Of a stretch of 34,075 nt of DNA, positions 25,548 through 33,285 are shown one piece after another. Origin of the DNA: Pseudomonadota bacterium (GTDB lineage: Bacteria > Pseudomonadota > Gammaproteobacteria > UBA1113); contig JAJXVU010000026.1 of the NCBI GenBank assembly GCA_021781965.1, forward strand, positions 1 through 34,075, written 5' to 3'. The translations under genes were made by a program, and so were the position numbers. The notes under the pieces are model-generated. The model searched no databases and was not told where the DNA came from. It saw only the letters and a list, made by a program, of their open reading frames with translations. Each line of letters opens with the position of its first letter. Positions within the stretch are counted from its first letter, which is position 1.

Positions 25548-27245
25548 ATGGAACAATTACGATTTATTTTATTAGTTATTTTATTTTTAGCTGGATATTT
25601 GTTGTGGAAAACTTGGGGTGATGAACATCCTCCTGCTTCAATGCCTACCACACAAGCGGTGTATATTCCTTCAGCGACTAATGCCAGTAATTTACCTGCA
25701 TTAGCAGCAGCACAGAGTACCACCGAGTCTAATCAAACTCAGACTATTACTAAAACTACGGTTGCACCGGTATCGAATAATACAGAAGGGCAGCAAATCC
25801 GTGTTAAAACGGATGTATTGGATTTGGTGATCAATAGCAAGGGCGGCGATATAGTACAGGCACAATTGCCACAGTACCCTAAATTATGGAACACACCACA
25901 AGATCCCGTTATTTTATTTAATAACCAAGCCGATTCTCGTTATTTGGCCAATAGCATTTTAGTCGGTGATGATGGTTTTCCTTCTTCTTTAAGTCAACAA
26001 GCCGTATTTACGACGGATAGCAGCAGTTATCAAATGGAACCAGGGCAAGACAGTTTAACCGTGGTGTTACATTGGCAGGGCCAAGGTTTGGCAGTAGATA
26101 AAGAATATGTTTTTCATCGCGGTAATTATGCAGTAGATGTCAATTACCGTATACGCAATACGGCGACAACGCAGTGGCAAGGTAATCTTTATTCGCAACT
26201 GATGCGAGTTAATAATCCTACTGTAGAAAAAAATGGTTTTACTCATGCTTATTTTGGTGCTTCCTTATCTACGGCTGATACGTCTTATAAGAAAATCAGT
26301 TTTAAAGATATGGACAAACTACAGCAAAATGGCGAACCACTTTTATCGAACCCTATAGTTTCCAAGGGTTGGGTAGCAATGCAACAGCATTATTTCTTAT
26401 CTGCCTGGGTACCCCCTGCGGACAGTAATCAGCATTTTTACTCTCAGGTTTATCCCAATAACTTGTATGCTATAGGCATGATGGGGCCGCAAATTGTCGT
26501 CGCGCCTGGACAAGATTACACAACGCAAATGAAATTGTACGTAGGGCCTGAACTCAACGAACAATTGCAAGCGGTTTCATCTAAATTGAATTTAACGATA
26601 GATTATGGCTTCTTATGGCCTATATCCACAGTATTCTTATGGGTGATGACGCGCATTTACAATATTTTGGGCAACTGGGGTTGGTCCATCGTTATCTTGA
26701 CCATACTCATTAAACTCGCTTTCTATAAATTATCATCGATGAGTTATAAATCGATGGCTAAAATGCGCGAGCTGCAACCGAAGATGCAGGCTTTAAAAGA
26801 ACGTTTTGGTGATGATAAACAAAAGATGAGTCAGGCGACCATGGAGTTGTATAAATCCGAAAAGGTCAATCCTTTGGGCGGTTGTTTGCCTATTGCGGTA
26901 CAAGTTCCATTTTTCATCGCTTTATATTGGGTTTTGGCAGAAAGTGTGGCTTTACGACAAGCGCCGTTTATTTTATGGATCCACGATTTATCTTTGCGAG
27001 ATCCGTACTATATTTTGCCTATACTGATGATCATCACTATGTTTATACAGCAAAAGCTAAGTCCCACGCCGCCGGATCCCATGCAGGCGAAAATGATGAT
27101 GGTATTGCCATTGGTCTTTGGTGTGCTGTTTATGATGTTCCCGGCGGGCTTGGTGTTGTACTGGGTGGTGAATAATACCGTTTCCATATTGCAACAATGG
27201 TACATTACGCGTAATTACGAAAAGTCCATACACAAAAGAAGATGA
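25548..27245 (+). CDS. yidC: Membrane protein insertase YidC
   Basis: Inserts proteins into the inner membrane, alone or with SecYEG. The protein has 565 residues. An N-terminal helix (4-20) anchors a large periplasmic beta domain (about 60-340), followed by the conserved five-helix core with the positively charged groove. Family parts visible include NWGWSIVILTILIKLAFYKL, the cytoplasmic hairpin MAKMRELQPKMQALKERFG, NPLGGCLPIAVQVPFFIALY and the C-terminal GLVLYWVVNNTVSILQQWY. Its TGA overlaps the mnmE start codon (ATGA), so mnmE is translationally coupled. Confidence 0.97.
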   Translation: MEQLRFILLVILFLAGYLLWKTWGDEHPPASMPTTQAVYIPSATNASNLPALAAAQSTTESNQTQTITKTTVAPVSNNTEGQQIRVKTDVLDLVINSKGGDIVQAQLPQYPKLWNTPQDPVILFNNQADSRYLANSILVGDDGFPSSLSQQAVFTTDSSSYQMEPGQDSLTVVLHWQGQGLAVDKEYVFHRGNYAVDVNYRIRNTATTQWQGNLYSQLMRVNNPTVEKNGFTHAYFGASLSTADTSYKKISFKDMDKLQQNGEPLLSNPIVSKGWVAMQQHYFLSAWVPPADSNQHFYSQVYPNNLYAIGMMGPQIVVAPGQDYTTQMKLYVGPELNEQLQAVSSKLNLTIDYGFLWPISTVFLWVMTRIYNILGNWGWSIVILTILIKLAFYKLSSMSYKSMAKMRELQPKMQALKERFGDDKQKMSQATMELYKSEKVNPLGGCLPIAVQVPFFIALYWVLAESVALRQAPFILWIHDLSLRDPYYILPILMIITMFIQQKLSPTPPDPMQAKMMMVLPLVFGVLFMMFPAGLVLYWVVNNTVSILQQWYITRNYEKSIHKRR

Positions 27246-28732
27246 ATAAGGATGCCCACAGCATTTTAAGTTGCGACGAGGCGTGTGCGCAGCCGAGCAG
27301 CGCAGTGTACGCACTGGTACATGAGCAGCGAGGCAAGCACACAACAAAGTCGCAGCTTGAAAGGCGAAGGGCATATACTGAGGACACTATAGTTGCACCC
27401 GCTACGGCCCAAGGTAGAGGCGGTATAGGGGTTGTACGCGTATCAGGGCCAATATGCGCGGCTATAGCCAAGGCTATAGCCGGAGTTCTACCTAGAGAAC
27501 GCTTAGCCACAGTCCGCCCATTCTACGATAGCAATCAAAACCTAATAGACAAAGGCCTAGTGGTCTATTTTAAAGCTCCCCATTCTTTTACCGGTGAAGA
27601 TGTCTTGGAATTCCATCTACATGGCAGCCCGGTATTATTAGACCTAATGATTCAAGCTATTCTCCACCTAGGTGCGAGGCTAGCGCGTCCAGGTGAATTC
27701 AGCGAACGTGCTTTTTATAATGAGAAAATAGACTTAGCCCAAGCCGAAGCCATTGCCGATCTAATTGCCGCAGGCTCTGCTACGGCCGCACGCAGTGCTT
27801 TAAAATCCTTAGAAGGCGAGTTCTCGCGCCTCATCAACGCCTTGGTTGATAAAGTGGTTCATTTGCGTATGTATGTAGAAGCGGCCATAGACTTTCCCGA
27901 TGAAGAAATTGATTTCATTGCGGATAAAAAAGTAGCGGATATGTTAGAAGATATTGCCGCGGAACTAGAGGCTATTTCGCAGCAAGCCGAAAAAGGCGTG
28001 TTGTTACAAGAGGGCATAACGATTGCCTTGGCGGGTAAACCGAATGCGGGCAAATCGAGCTTATTAAATTATTTAAGTGGCAAAGACAGCGCCATTGTAA
28101 CTCCCATTCCCGGAACGACGCGCGATATATTACAAGAATACATACAAATAGAGGGTGTTCCTTTACACATCATCGATACGGCCGGTATCAGAGACAGCGA
28201 CGATATAGTAGAGCAGGAGGGGATACGCCGTGCTTTACTGGCTTTAGACAAGGCACAGCAGATTTTGTGGCTTATAGATGGTGAACAAGAAACGCTAGAC
28301 GATGATATAAGCGCTTACTTAAAAACAATTCCACTAGATCAAAAATATCACGATAGAATCACGCTCATTTACAATAAAATCGATCTATCTACACAAACAG
28401 CACGTAGCAAGCAGCAAGATGGCCATACGATATTATATCTGTCAATCAAAACAGGGCAGGGCTTAGACTTGTTGCAGCAGCACTTAAAATCTATTCTAAA
28501 TCTTAACGACAACGAAGCAAGCTTTATCGCCCGTAGACGTCATCTGGCTGCATTGGCAGCCGCTAAAGAGGCTTTAACTAAGGCTAAAGAAGCTCTGCAC
28601 GCTAGATTAGCGGGCGAATTGCTGGCCGAAGACTTAAAGGAAATGCAGAATAACTTAAGCGAGATCACCGGTCAATTTACGGCAGATGAACTTTTGGGAA
28701 AGATCTTTTCGGAGTTTTGTATAGGGAAGTAG
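27242..28732 (+). CDS. mnmE: tRNA modification GTPase MnmE with a repeat-like N-terminal extension
   Basis: Works with MnmG to add (carboxymethyl)aminomethyl groups at uridine 34 of certain tRNAs. The family core begins at about residue 47 ([20 protein letters not shown]), with the folate-binding N-domain, [14 protein letters not shown], the G domain (GKPNAGKSS at about 263, [14 protein letters not shown]) and the C-terminal FCIGK with its essential cysteine. Residues about 10-45 are extra relative to the family and come from a GC-rich stretch (27271-27370) that looks like an interspersed repeat. The only in-frame ATG before the core is 27242, which overlaps the yidC stop. A GTG near 27305 is the sole alternative. 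mnmG is not adjacent. Confidence 0.95.
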   Translation: MNKDAHSILSCDEACAQPSSAVYALVHEQRGKHTTKSQLERRRAYTEDTIVAPATAQGRGGIGVVRVSGPICAAIAKAIAGVLPRERLATVRPFYDSNQNLIDKGLVVYFKAPHSFTGEDVLEFHLHGSPVLLDLMIQAILHLGARLARPGEFSERAFYNEKIDLAQAEAIADLIAAGSATAARSALKSLEGEFSRLINALVDKVVHLRMYVEAAIDFPDEEIDFIADKKVADMLEDIAAELEAISQQAEKGVLLQEGITIALAGKPNAGKSSLLNYLSGKDSAIVTPIPGTTRDILQEYIQIEGVPLHIIDTAGIRDSDDIVEQEGIRRALLALDKAQQILWLIDGEQETLDDDISAYLKTIPLDQKYHDRITLIYNKIDLSTQTARSKQQDGHTILYLSIKTGQGLDLLQQHLKSILNLNDNEASFIARRRHLAALAAAKEALTKAKEALHARLAGELLAEDLKEMQNNLSEITGQFTADELLGKIFSEFCIGK

Positions 28733-28822
28733 GATATAATATGCCTTGCTCAGTATGATTGCGAGTGGATGAGCAATACGAGGCCAGCAGCGCAGGAAAA
28801 TATTGAGCATGGAACAAAATCT

Positions 28823-30265
28823 ATGTCTAAACACAAAATGTCTGTTATAAGTTTTAATAAATCGGAAATAACCAGGTTACTAAAATCCTTTGTAGAAGAA
28901 GTGCCTCATTTTTACGAATCTATACGGGAGCACCCTGTTACCCCGCCAGATTTACTGCAAAGAATCGCTGCTTTGGTAGAAGGTCCTTTAAATGAACATG
29001 GGCTAGGCATCCGTAACGCTACTACAGCACTGAAAGAAACCATTTTACCGGGCTTAGCCTATACAGCTGGACCTAGAGCCTTTCCTTGGGTGATAGGCGG
29101 AGTAACGCCAGCAGCCTTGATCGGCGCGCTTTATCAAATTCTATATGATCAAATTAATATGGTTTCTGGCGCTTCTATAGGACCGCAGTTAGAAAAAGAA
29201 ACCATTAAATTGTTGTTGGATCTATTCAATTTACCTAGAACTACTTTCGATGGCATATTCACCACTGGTGCGACAGCTTCCAATATTTGTGCTTTAGCCA
29301 TCGCCAGGCAATGGTGCGGACAAGCCTATGGCTTTGATATTGCTGACGAGGGTGTAGATGCTATGCCTGCTGTACAAATTTATTCAGCTACACCACATGC
29401 CAGTATAGCCAAAGCGTTAAGCATCTTAGGAATTGGTCGAAAGAATTTAATCCTGGTACCTACATTACAAGATCGTGAAGCTATTGATATTCTAGCGCTA
29501 GAAAATGCACTGACGCAATCTACTAGAAAAGCAAAGATAGTCGTTGCTTCAGCAGGTACGGTTAATAGTGGTGATTTTGACGATATCGCCAAAATGAGAA
29601 CGCTTTGCGATCGCTACAATGCCTGGTTACATGTGGATGCGGCGTTTGGTTTGTTTGCAGCGTGTAGCGATGATCATAAGACATTGCTTAACGGCATAGA
29701 AGGAGCCGATTCTATTACAGTGGATGGCCACAAATGGCTGAATGTATCTTATGATTGCGGCATGTTGTTTGTAAAAACAGCACATAAACAACACCAAGTA
29801 GCTACTTTTAGCAGTGTTTCTAATTATATGAGCCTAGCTGCAGATGAGCCTATGAATAAAGGCTTAGAAAATTCTAGGGCCTTGCGTGCCTTACCAGTTT
29901 GGTTGGCATTGAAAGCCTATGGCCATCAGGGTTACCAAGAGTTGGTCAAGGATAATTGCGCTTTTGCTAACGTTGCAGCCGAGCTTATTGCAGATACAGG
30001 ATTATATGAATTATTAGCTCCGGTCAGATTAAACATCGTTTTGTTTAAGGGTAAATGTATTGATAGCGTAGAAGAAAATAACCAACTACTTGCTGAGATA
30101 AACAAAACAGGGAAAATCTTTATAACCTCTACCATATGGGCCGGAAAACCTGCTTTACGTATAGCCGTTTGTAACTGGCAAACCAGTATTGAATTGGATC
30201 TGGGTATTTTAGAAGAAGCCTTAACCGTAGGTATGGAAAGATACTATAATAAGGAATGTGCGTAA
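28823..30265 (+). CDS. Group II PLP-dependent decarboxylase (aromatic amino acid / glutamate decarboxylase family)
   Basis: A 480-residue pyridoxal-phosphate enzyme of fold type I. Residues that hold the cofactor are visible: TTGATASN (148-154) for the phosphate, H192 in TPHAS stacking on the ring, HVDAAFG with D272 contacting the ring nitrogen, and K304 in DGHKWLN as the Schiff-base lysine. The family includes decarboxylases of DOPA, tryptophan, histidine, glutamate and 2,4-diaminobutyrate; which applies cannot be read from motifs. The frame opens at 28769, but that stretch (MSNTRPAAQENIEHG) derives from GC-rich repeat-like sequence. ATG 28823 or 28838 is preferred, with modest ribosome-binding evidence. 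It is 90 bases after mnmE. Confidence 0.88.
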   Translation: MSKHKMSVISFNKSEITRLLKSFVEEVPHFYESIREHPVTPPDLLQRIAALVEGPLNEHGLGIRNATTALKETILPGLAYTAGPRAFPWVIGGVTPAALIGALYQILYDQINMVSGASIGPQLEKETIKLLLDLFNLPRTTFDGIFTTGATASNICALAIARQWCGQAYGFDIADEGVDAMPAVQIYSATPHASIAKALSILGIGRKNLILVPTLQDREAIDILALENALTQSTRKAKIVVASAGTVNSGDFDDIAKMRTLCDRYNAWLHVDAAFGLFAACSDDHKTLLNGIEGADSITVDGHKWLNVSYDCGMLFVKTAHKQHQVATFSSVSNYMSLAADEPMNKGLENSRALRALPVWLALKAYGHQGYQELVKDNCAFANVAAELIADTGLYELLAPVRLNIVLFKGKCIDSVEENNQLLAEINKTGKIFITSTIWAGKPALRIAVCNWQTSIELDLGILEEALTVGMERYYNKECA

Positions 30266-30295
30266 TCGCCGCAGCAAAACGAAGCGCAGAACCTT

Positions 30296-30320
30296 GTAGG
30301 GGCGGTTCGTGAGCCGCCCA
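30296..30320. repeat. Small GC-rich hairpin (REP-like) after the decarboxylase
   Basis: GGGGCGGTTC / GAGCCGCCC form a stem of about nine pairs around GT, about 30 bp past the decarboxylase stop. This resembles the widespread GGGGCGGTTCGTGAACCGCCC type of bacterial repeat and differs from the main interspersed repeat of the window. Confidence 0.6.
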
Positions 30321-30340
30321 GAGTAAGCGAGTAGCGTTAA

Positions 30341-30371
30341 TTGTACACATGCATATTGAAAAGGGTATAAT
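30341..30371 (+). promoter_or_regulatory. Possible promoter of the SecD-head-like gene
   Basis: A perfect -10 TATAAT (30366-30371) with TTGTAC (30341-30346) 19 bp upstream. The spacing is longer than optimal. It lies 22 bp before the ATG at 30394. Confidence 0.5.
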
Positions 30372-30393
30372 GCAAAGAACATTAGGAGAGATT

Positions 30394-30861
30394 ATGCTTT
30401 ATTTAAAACGATTTATTTTCACCATAATTTTTTTATTCTTGTTCGTAAGTTATGCAGCGCAGAACACGACGAATTCGGCTACACACCCCGTGAACGATAA
30501 GCAGCAACTCATTTTTCAAGTTGTGGGGGACAAACTCATACTAAACAAAGTAGATATTGAAAAAATACAATTTCTACCACAAGATGGTGAACAACCACAG
30601 GCCATAGAAATCCAGTTTACGGATGACGCCGCGAAAAAGGTTGATGCTTTTAGCGTAAGAAATAGTGGTCAGCATATGCAGATAATATGGAACAGTATCG
30701 TTTTAAGTGATGCAGTGATTGAATCTGCTTTACCACCAGTAAAAGGGACAGAGGCTGGTATGCCTGATACACACAGTTCTGTACCACCAATAAAAGGAAT
30801 GGTGGTTACGATGTCTGATATAGATAGTTCTGTAGTGCAGGAGATGGTTTCGAATTTATAA
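30394..30861 (+). CDS. Small exported protein with a SecD P1-head-like segment
   Basis: A 155-residue protein. A basic start and hydrophobic core (KRFIFTIIFLFLFVSYAAQ) form a signal peptide or anchor, so the rest faces the periplasm. Residues about 70-112, including IEIQFTDDAAKKVDAFSVRN and IVLSDAVIESAL, resemble the P1-head subdomain of SecD (pattern LTFDEEGAKKF...VSAPVI...I), which grips emerging polypeptides. No SecD membrane helices are present. The tail (113-147) holds two 17-residue repeats beginning PP(V/I)KG and ending SSV, from a 51-bp tandem duplication. AGGAGA lies before the ATG at 30394; the frame extends to 30349 but those codons overlap the promoter. The function is unknown; the similarity is by eye. 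Confidence 0.65.
   Translation: MLYLKRFIFTIIFLFLFVSYAAQNTTNSATHPVNDKQQLIFQVVGDKLILNKVDIEKIQFLPQDGEQPQAIEIQFTDDAAKKVDAFSVRNSGQHMQIIWNSIVLSDAVIESALPPVKGTEAGMPDTHSSVPPIKGMVVTMSDIDSSVVQEMVSNL
30733..30834 (+). repeat. 51-bp tandem duplication within the SecD-head-like gene
   Basis: Two diverged units, 30733-30783 and 30784-30834, both start CCACCA(G/A)TAAAAGG and end AGTTCTGTA. They are in frame and encode the 17-residue C-terminal repeats. Confidence 0.8.
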
Positions 30862-30886
30862 AATTGATCTTCTGCTAGGAAGCCAC

Positions 30887-31615
30887 ATGCTAAAAATTCT
30901 ACAACTAAGCGACACGCATTTACATGCAGATAGAAGCACTCTTTTACACGGACTTTCCACACAAGAGAGCCTAGAACAATTATTAGCAAAAATTAAGCCT
31001 AAAATTGAAAGCGTGGATGCCATTATTTTAAGTGGTGATGTGTCACAAGACAAAAGCGCTGAATCTTATGTGCATATAGCCCAAACCATACACGGGTTTA
31101 AAAAACCAGTATATTGGTTTGCCGGTAATCACGATGACCCACGCGTTATGCGTGATACTCTGCAGCAATTCGACACTTTTAATCCCTTAGATTCTTTAAC
31201 ACTAGGCCTTTGGCAATTTCTAGTATTAGATACCGTTTTAGAAGGGAGCGATGCAGGCTATCTGGTTGAAAATAACGAATCCTTGATCCTAGAAAATACC
31301 TTCTGCGCCTTGTTGATGCATCATCATCCTACACCAGTAGGAACGGACTCTATAGACAAATACAAACTACAGAATCCAGAAACCTTAGAAAAATTTCTTT
31401 CACAGCAAAAGAAACTGCCTACTGTCATTATCACTGGACATGTGCATGGTGCATACCAAACGAATTTCGCGACTATTCCTGTTATCTCGTCACCCGCCAC
31501 GTGTTTTCAATTTCCTAAAGTAGCACCCAATTTAGAAATAGATCCGATTGGTGGTTGCACCTTCTGGCTGTTTCATGATGACGGTATTTTTGAGTATGAA
31601 TATGTCTATATTTAA
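30887..31615 (+). CDS. cpdA: Metallophosphoesterase, probable 3',5'-cyclic-AMP phosphodiesterase CpdA
   Basis: A calcineurin-like phosphoesterase of 242 residues, the size of CpdA. The dinuclear metal-site motifs appear in order: LSDTHLH, ILSGDVSQD, AGNHDD, LLMHHHPTPVG and ITGHVHG. The LSDTHLHAD start and CQFPK-type ending (ATCFQFPKVAPNLEIDP) match class III cyclic nucleotide phosphodiesterases that hydrolyse cAMP. AGGA lies six bases before the ATG. Its last codons sit in a 23-bp tandem duplication that also supplies the start of the next gene. No adenylate cyclase is in the window. Confidence 0.85.
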   Translation: MLKILQLSDTHLHADRSTLLHGLSTQESLEQLLAKIKPKIESVDAIILSGDVSQDKSAESYVHIAQTIHGFKKPVYWFAGNHDDPRVMRDTLQQFDTFNPLDSLTLGLWQFLVLDTVLEGSDAGYLVENNESLILENTFCALLMHHHPTPVGTDSIDKYKLQNPETLEKFLSQQKKLPTVIITGHVHGAYQTNFATIPVISSPATCFQFPKVAPNLEIDPIGGCTFWLFHDDGIFEYEYVYI

Positions 31616-31646
31616 CAGATCCATATGTCTATATTTAACAGATCCA
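31601..31646 (+). repeat. Perfect 23-bp tandem duplication spanning the cpdA stop and hydrolase start
   Basis: Units 31601-31623 and 31624-31646 are identical (TATGTCTATATTTAACAGAT plus CCA). The first encodes the last residues and stop of CpdA; the second supplies the ATG and first residues of the hydrolase in another frame. Confidence 0.95.
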
Positions 31647-32452
31647 ATGGAATATCCTTGTATTATGAAATAATAGATGACACTAATAAAACGGGTGATA
31701 TTTGCCTATTACTTGGCGGCTTAACACGCGATCACTCTATTTGGCGAAAGGTAGTTCCTTATCTTAGAAAAGACTACCAAATCATGGTTTTGGACAATCG
31801 TGATTCTGGGCAAAGCACATCCGCTAATCATGAATATGCAATAAGCGATCTTGCTGAAGATGTCGCTGATTTAATAAAAGCACTAAACTTTTCTCCAGCA
31901 CATATCATTGGACATTCTCTGGGTGGTTTTATGGCTATTCATATTGCGGCTAAGCACCCTGATCTTGTGAAAACACTAACACTGTGTAGCACAGCTGCAA
32001 AACAAGTAGAGGCAGGAGTGCAATATTTAAGAAACCGCATCGCACTAATTGACGCACAGCCTAGTAATGAGGCTACAACCGCTAATCGCGCGGATATAAT
32101 TGCCGTTATGGATAAGCTCTATGCACCTGAAAGCTTATTAGATACATCTTTTGTTGAAGAAATTATTACTCATGAAACCTCAAACAAATATCCACAATCG
32201 GCTTCTAGTTTTAAGCGACAAGCACAAGCTTGTCTTACACACGATGCTTCTACGTTATTGGATCAAATAAGTTGTCGAACATTAATAATAACGGGTGAAA
32301 AGGATAAATATTATACGCCTGAACTGGCTTATGACTTAGCCTCTAAAATTGAGTCATCTCAAGCAGTCGTTATTCCAAACGCGGCACATATGATTCAAAT
32401 TGAGCAACCTGAATTTTTTTGTGTCACGCTGAATAAATTTTTGGCATCTTAA
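31625..32452 (+). CDS. Alpha/beta hydrolase
   Basis: A 275-residue alpha/beta-hydrolase-fold enzyme. The oxyanion strand LLLGGLTRDHSIW, the DNRDSGQS loop and the nucleophile elbow GHSLGG with S98 are clear. Near the C-terminus TGEKDKYYTPE carries the likely acid residue and NAAHMIQIEQPEFF the catalytic histidine. The overall look is close to 3-oxoadipate enol-lactonase, BioH or other small esterases, but the substrate is undetermined. Start ATG 31625 lies ten bases after the cpdA stop and within the second copy of a 23-bp duplication, so it has no clear ribosome binding site of its own; expression probably depends on cpdA translation. Confidence 0.88.
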   Translation: MSIFNRSNGISLYYEIIDDTNKTGDICLLLGGLTRDHSIWRKVVPYLRKDYQIMVLDNRDSGQSTSANHEYAISDLAEDVADLIKALNFSPAHIIGHSLGGFMAIHIAAKHPDLVKTLTLCSTAAKQVEAGVQYLRNRIALIDAQPSNEATTANRADIIAVMDKLYAPESLLDTSFVEEIITHETSNKYPQSASSFKRQAQACLTHDASTLLDQISCRTLIITGEKDKYYTPELAYDLASKIESSQAVVIPNAAHMIQIEQPEFFCVTLNKFLAS

Positions 32453-32481
32453 AACGGTTAATTAATCATAGAGACATAAAA

Positions 32482-32506
32482 CCGAGCGTCGACCGTTAGG
32501 GAGCGG
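32482..32506 (-). repeat. Degenerate copy of the interspersed repeat between convergent genes
   Basis: CCGAGCGTCGACCG followed by TTAGGGAGCGG: the minus-oriented core with a few changes. It lies between the 3' ends of the hydrolase gene and the convergent CMD-like gene. Confidence 0.75.
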
Positions 32507-32536
32507 GCGGGGAAGATAGTTACATCGCAGCTATAA

Positions 32537-33154
32537 CTACTGAATCTCTTTTAACAACGCAAAACCATTCATCGTACATGGACAGCCTGCATAAGGCATA
32601 ATCTGTCTTAATATTCCGCGTATATATTCTTCAGACAATACTTCAGACTGTAGAGTCTTTTCAAAATATTTCTTGGTAGTATCGTTATTTCCTAAAGCTG
32701 CGAGACAAGCAACATCGACCAATGCTTTGTTTCTAGCAGAAAGATTAAATGAATCTGTGGAAGACTCTGGCACAATTTTTGATATTAATTGCGTCTCAGC
32801 AAGTACACGTAGAGAATCGGCGGTAGAAGTTATGTAACCTTGTTGTAGTAAATAGTCAAATAAACCGTTTATTTGTTCCTTGCTACAGCCTAGGTTGAAA
32901 CACCCCTTCAAATGGATTTGTAGCTGCTCCTTTCTATCTAAAGTGGCTAGGCAAACCACTGTGACCATGCTTTTTTCTGGTAATGATAAGGGTTCCAATG
33001 TCCATATGGCATCATAAATAAATTGCTGCACATGCTGGTTAAACCAAGGATCGACTTCCTCCAAACGATCATAAACTCTTTCTGCTTCAGCCTTACCATA
33101 TAATAAGTTCATCATTTTAGATAAATTTTTTCTACTGTTCTTATCGTCTTTCAT
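32537..33154 (-). CDS. Carboxymuconolactone decarboxylase (CMD)/AhpD-like protein with two CMD repeats
   Basis: A 205-residue helical protein with two CMD-like units. The first is around WTLEPLSLPEKSMVTVVCLA and QLQIHLKGCFNLGCSKEQI; the second is around SARNKALVDVACLAAL and LSEEYIRGILRQIMPYAGCP. Family members are gamma-carboxymuconolactone decarboxylases, AhpD-type peroxidase partners, or uncharacterised. The second unit ends PYAGCPCTMNG where the family usually has YAGxPxxxNA, placing two cysteines (CPC) at this site. The first unit has GCFNLGCSKEQ. Redox use of these cysteines is possible but unproven. The frame opens at a TTG (33214), but the ATG at 33154 (MKDDKNSRKNL) is chosen as the more usual codon; neither has a strong ribosome binding site. 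It is convergent with the hydrolase gene. Confidence 0.8.
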   Translation of the reverse strand: MKDDKNSRKNLSKMMNLLYGKAEAERVYDRLEEVDPWFNQHVQQFIYDAIWTLEPLSLPEKSMVTVVCLATLDRKEQLQIHLKGCFNLGCSKEQINGLFDYLLQQGYITSTADSLRVLAETQLISKIVPESSTDSFNLSARNKALVDVACLAALGNNDTTKKYFEKTLQSEVLSEEYIRGILRQIMPYAGCPCTMNGFALLKEIQ

Positions 33155-33285
33155 GTACAAGGGTCCGTTTGGATAAATTTTGTTGATAATACGTAAAAAA
33201 TAAGTTTGATGCAATGTAATTTTGCAACCATTGAAGAAGAATGTACGATATTATTGTAAATAACAGCAAATGAATGAGGTTTAAA

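Noticed and set aside
28735..28740. TATAAT just after mnmE as a promoter for the decarboxylase
   Set aside because: No acceptable -35 element at suitable spacing.
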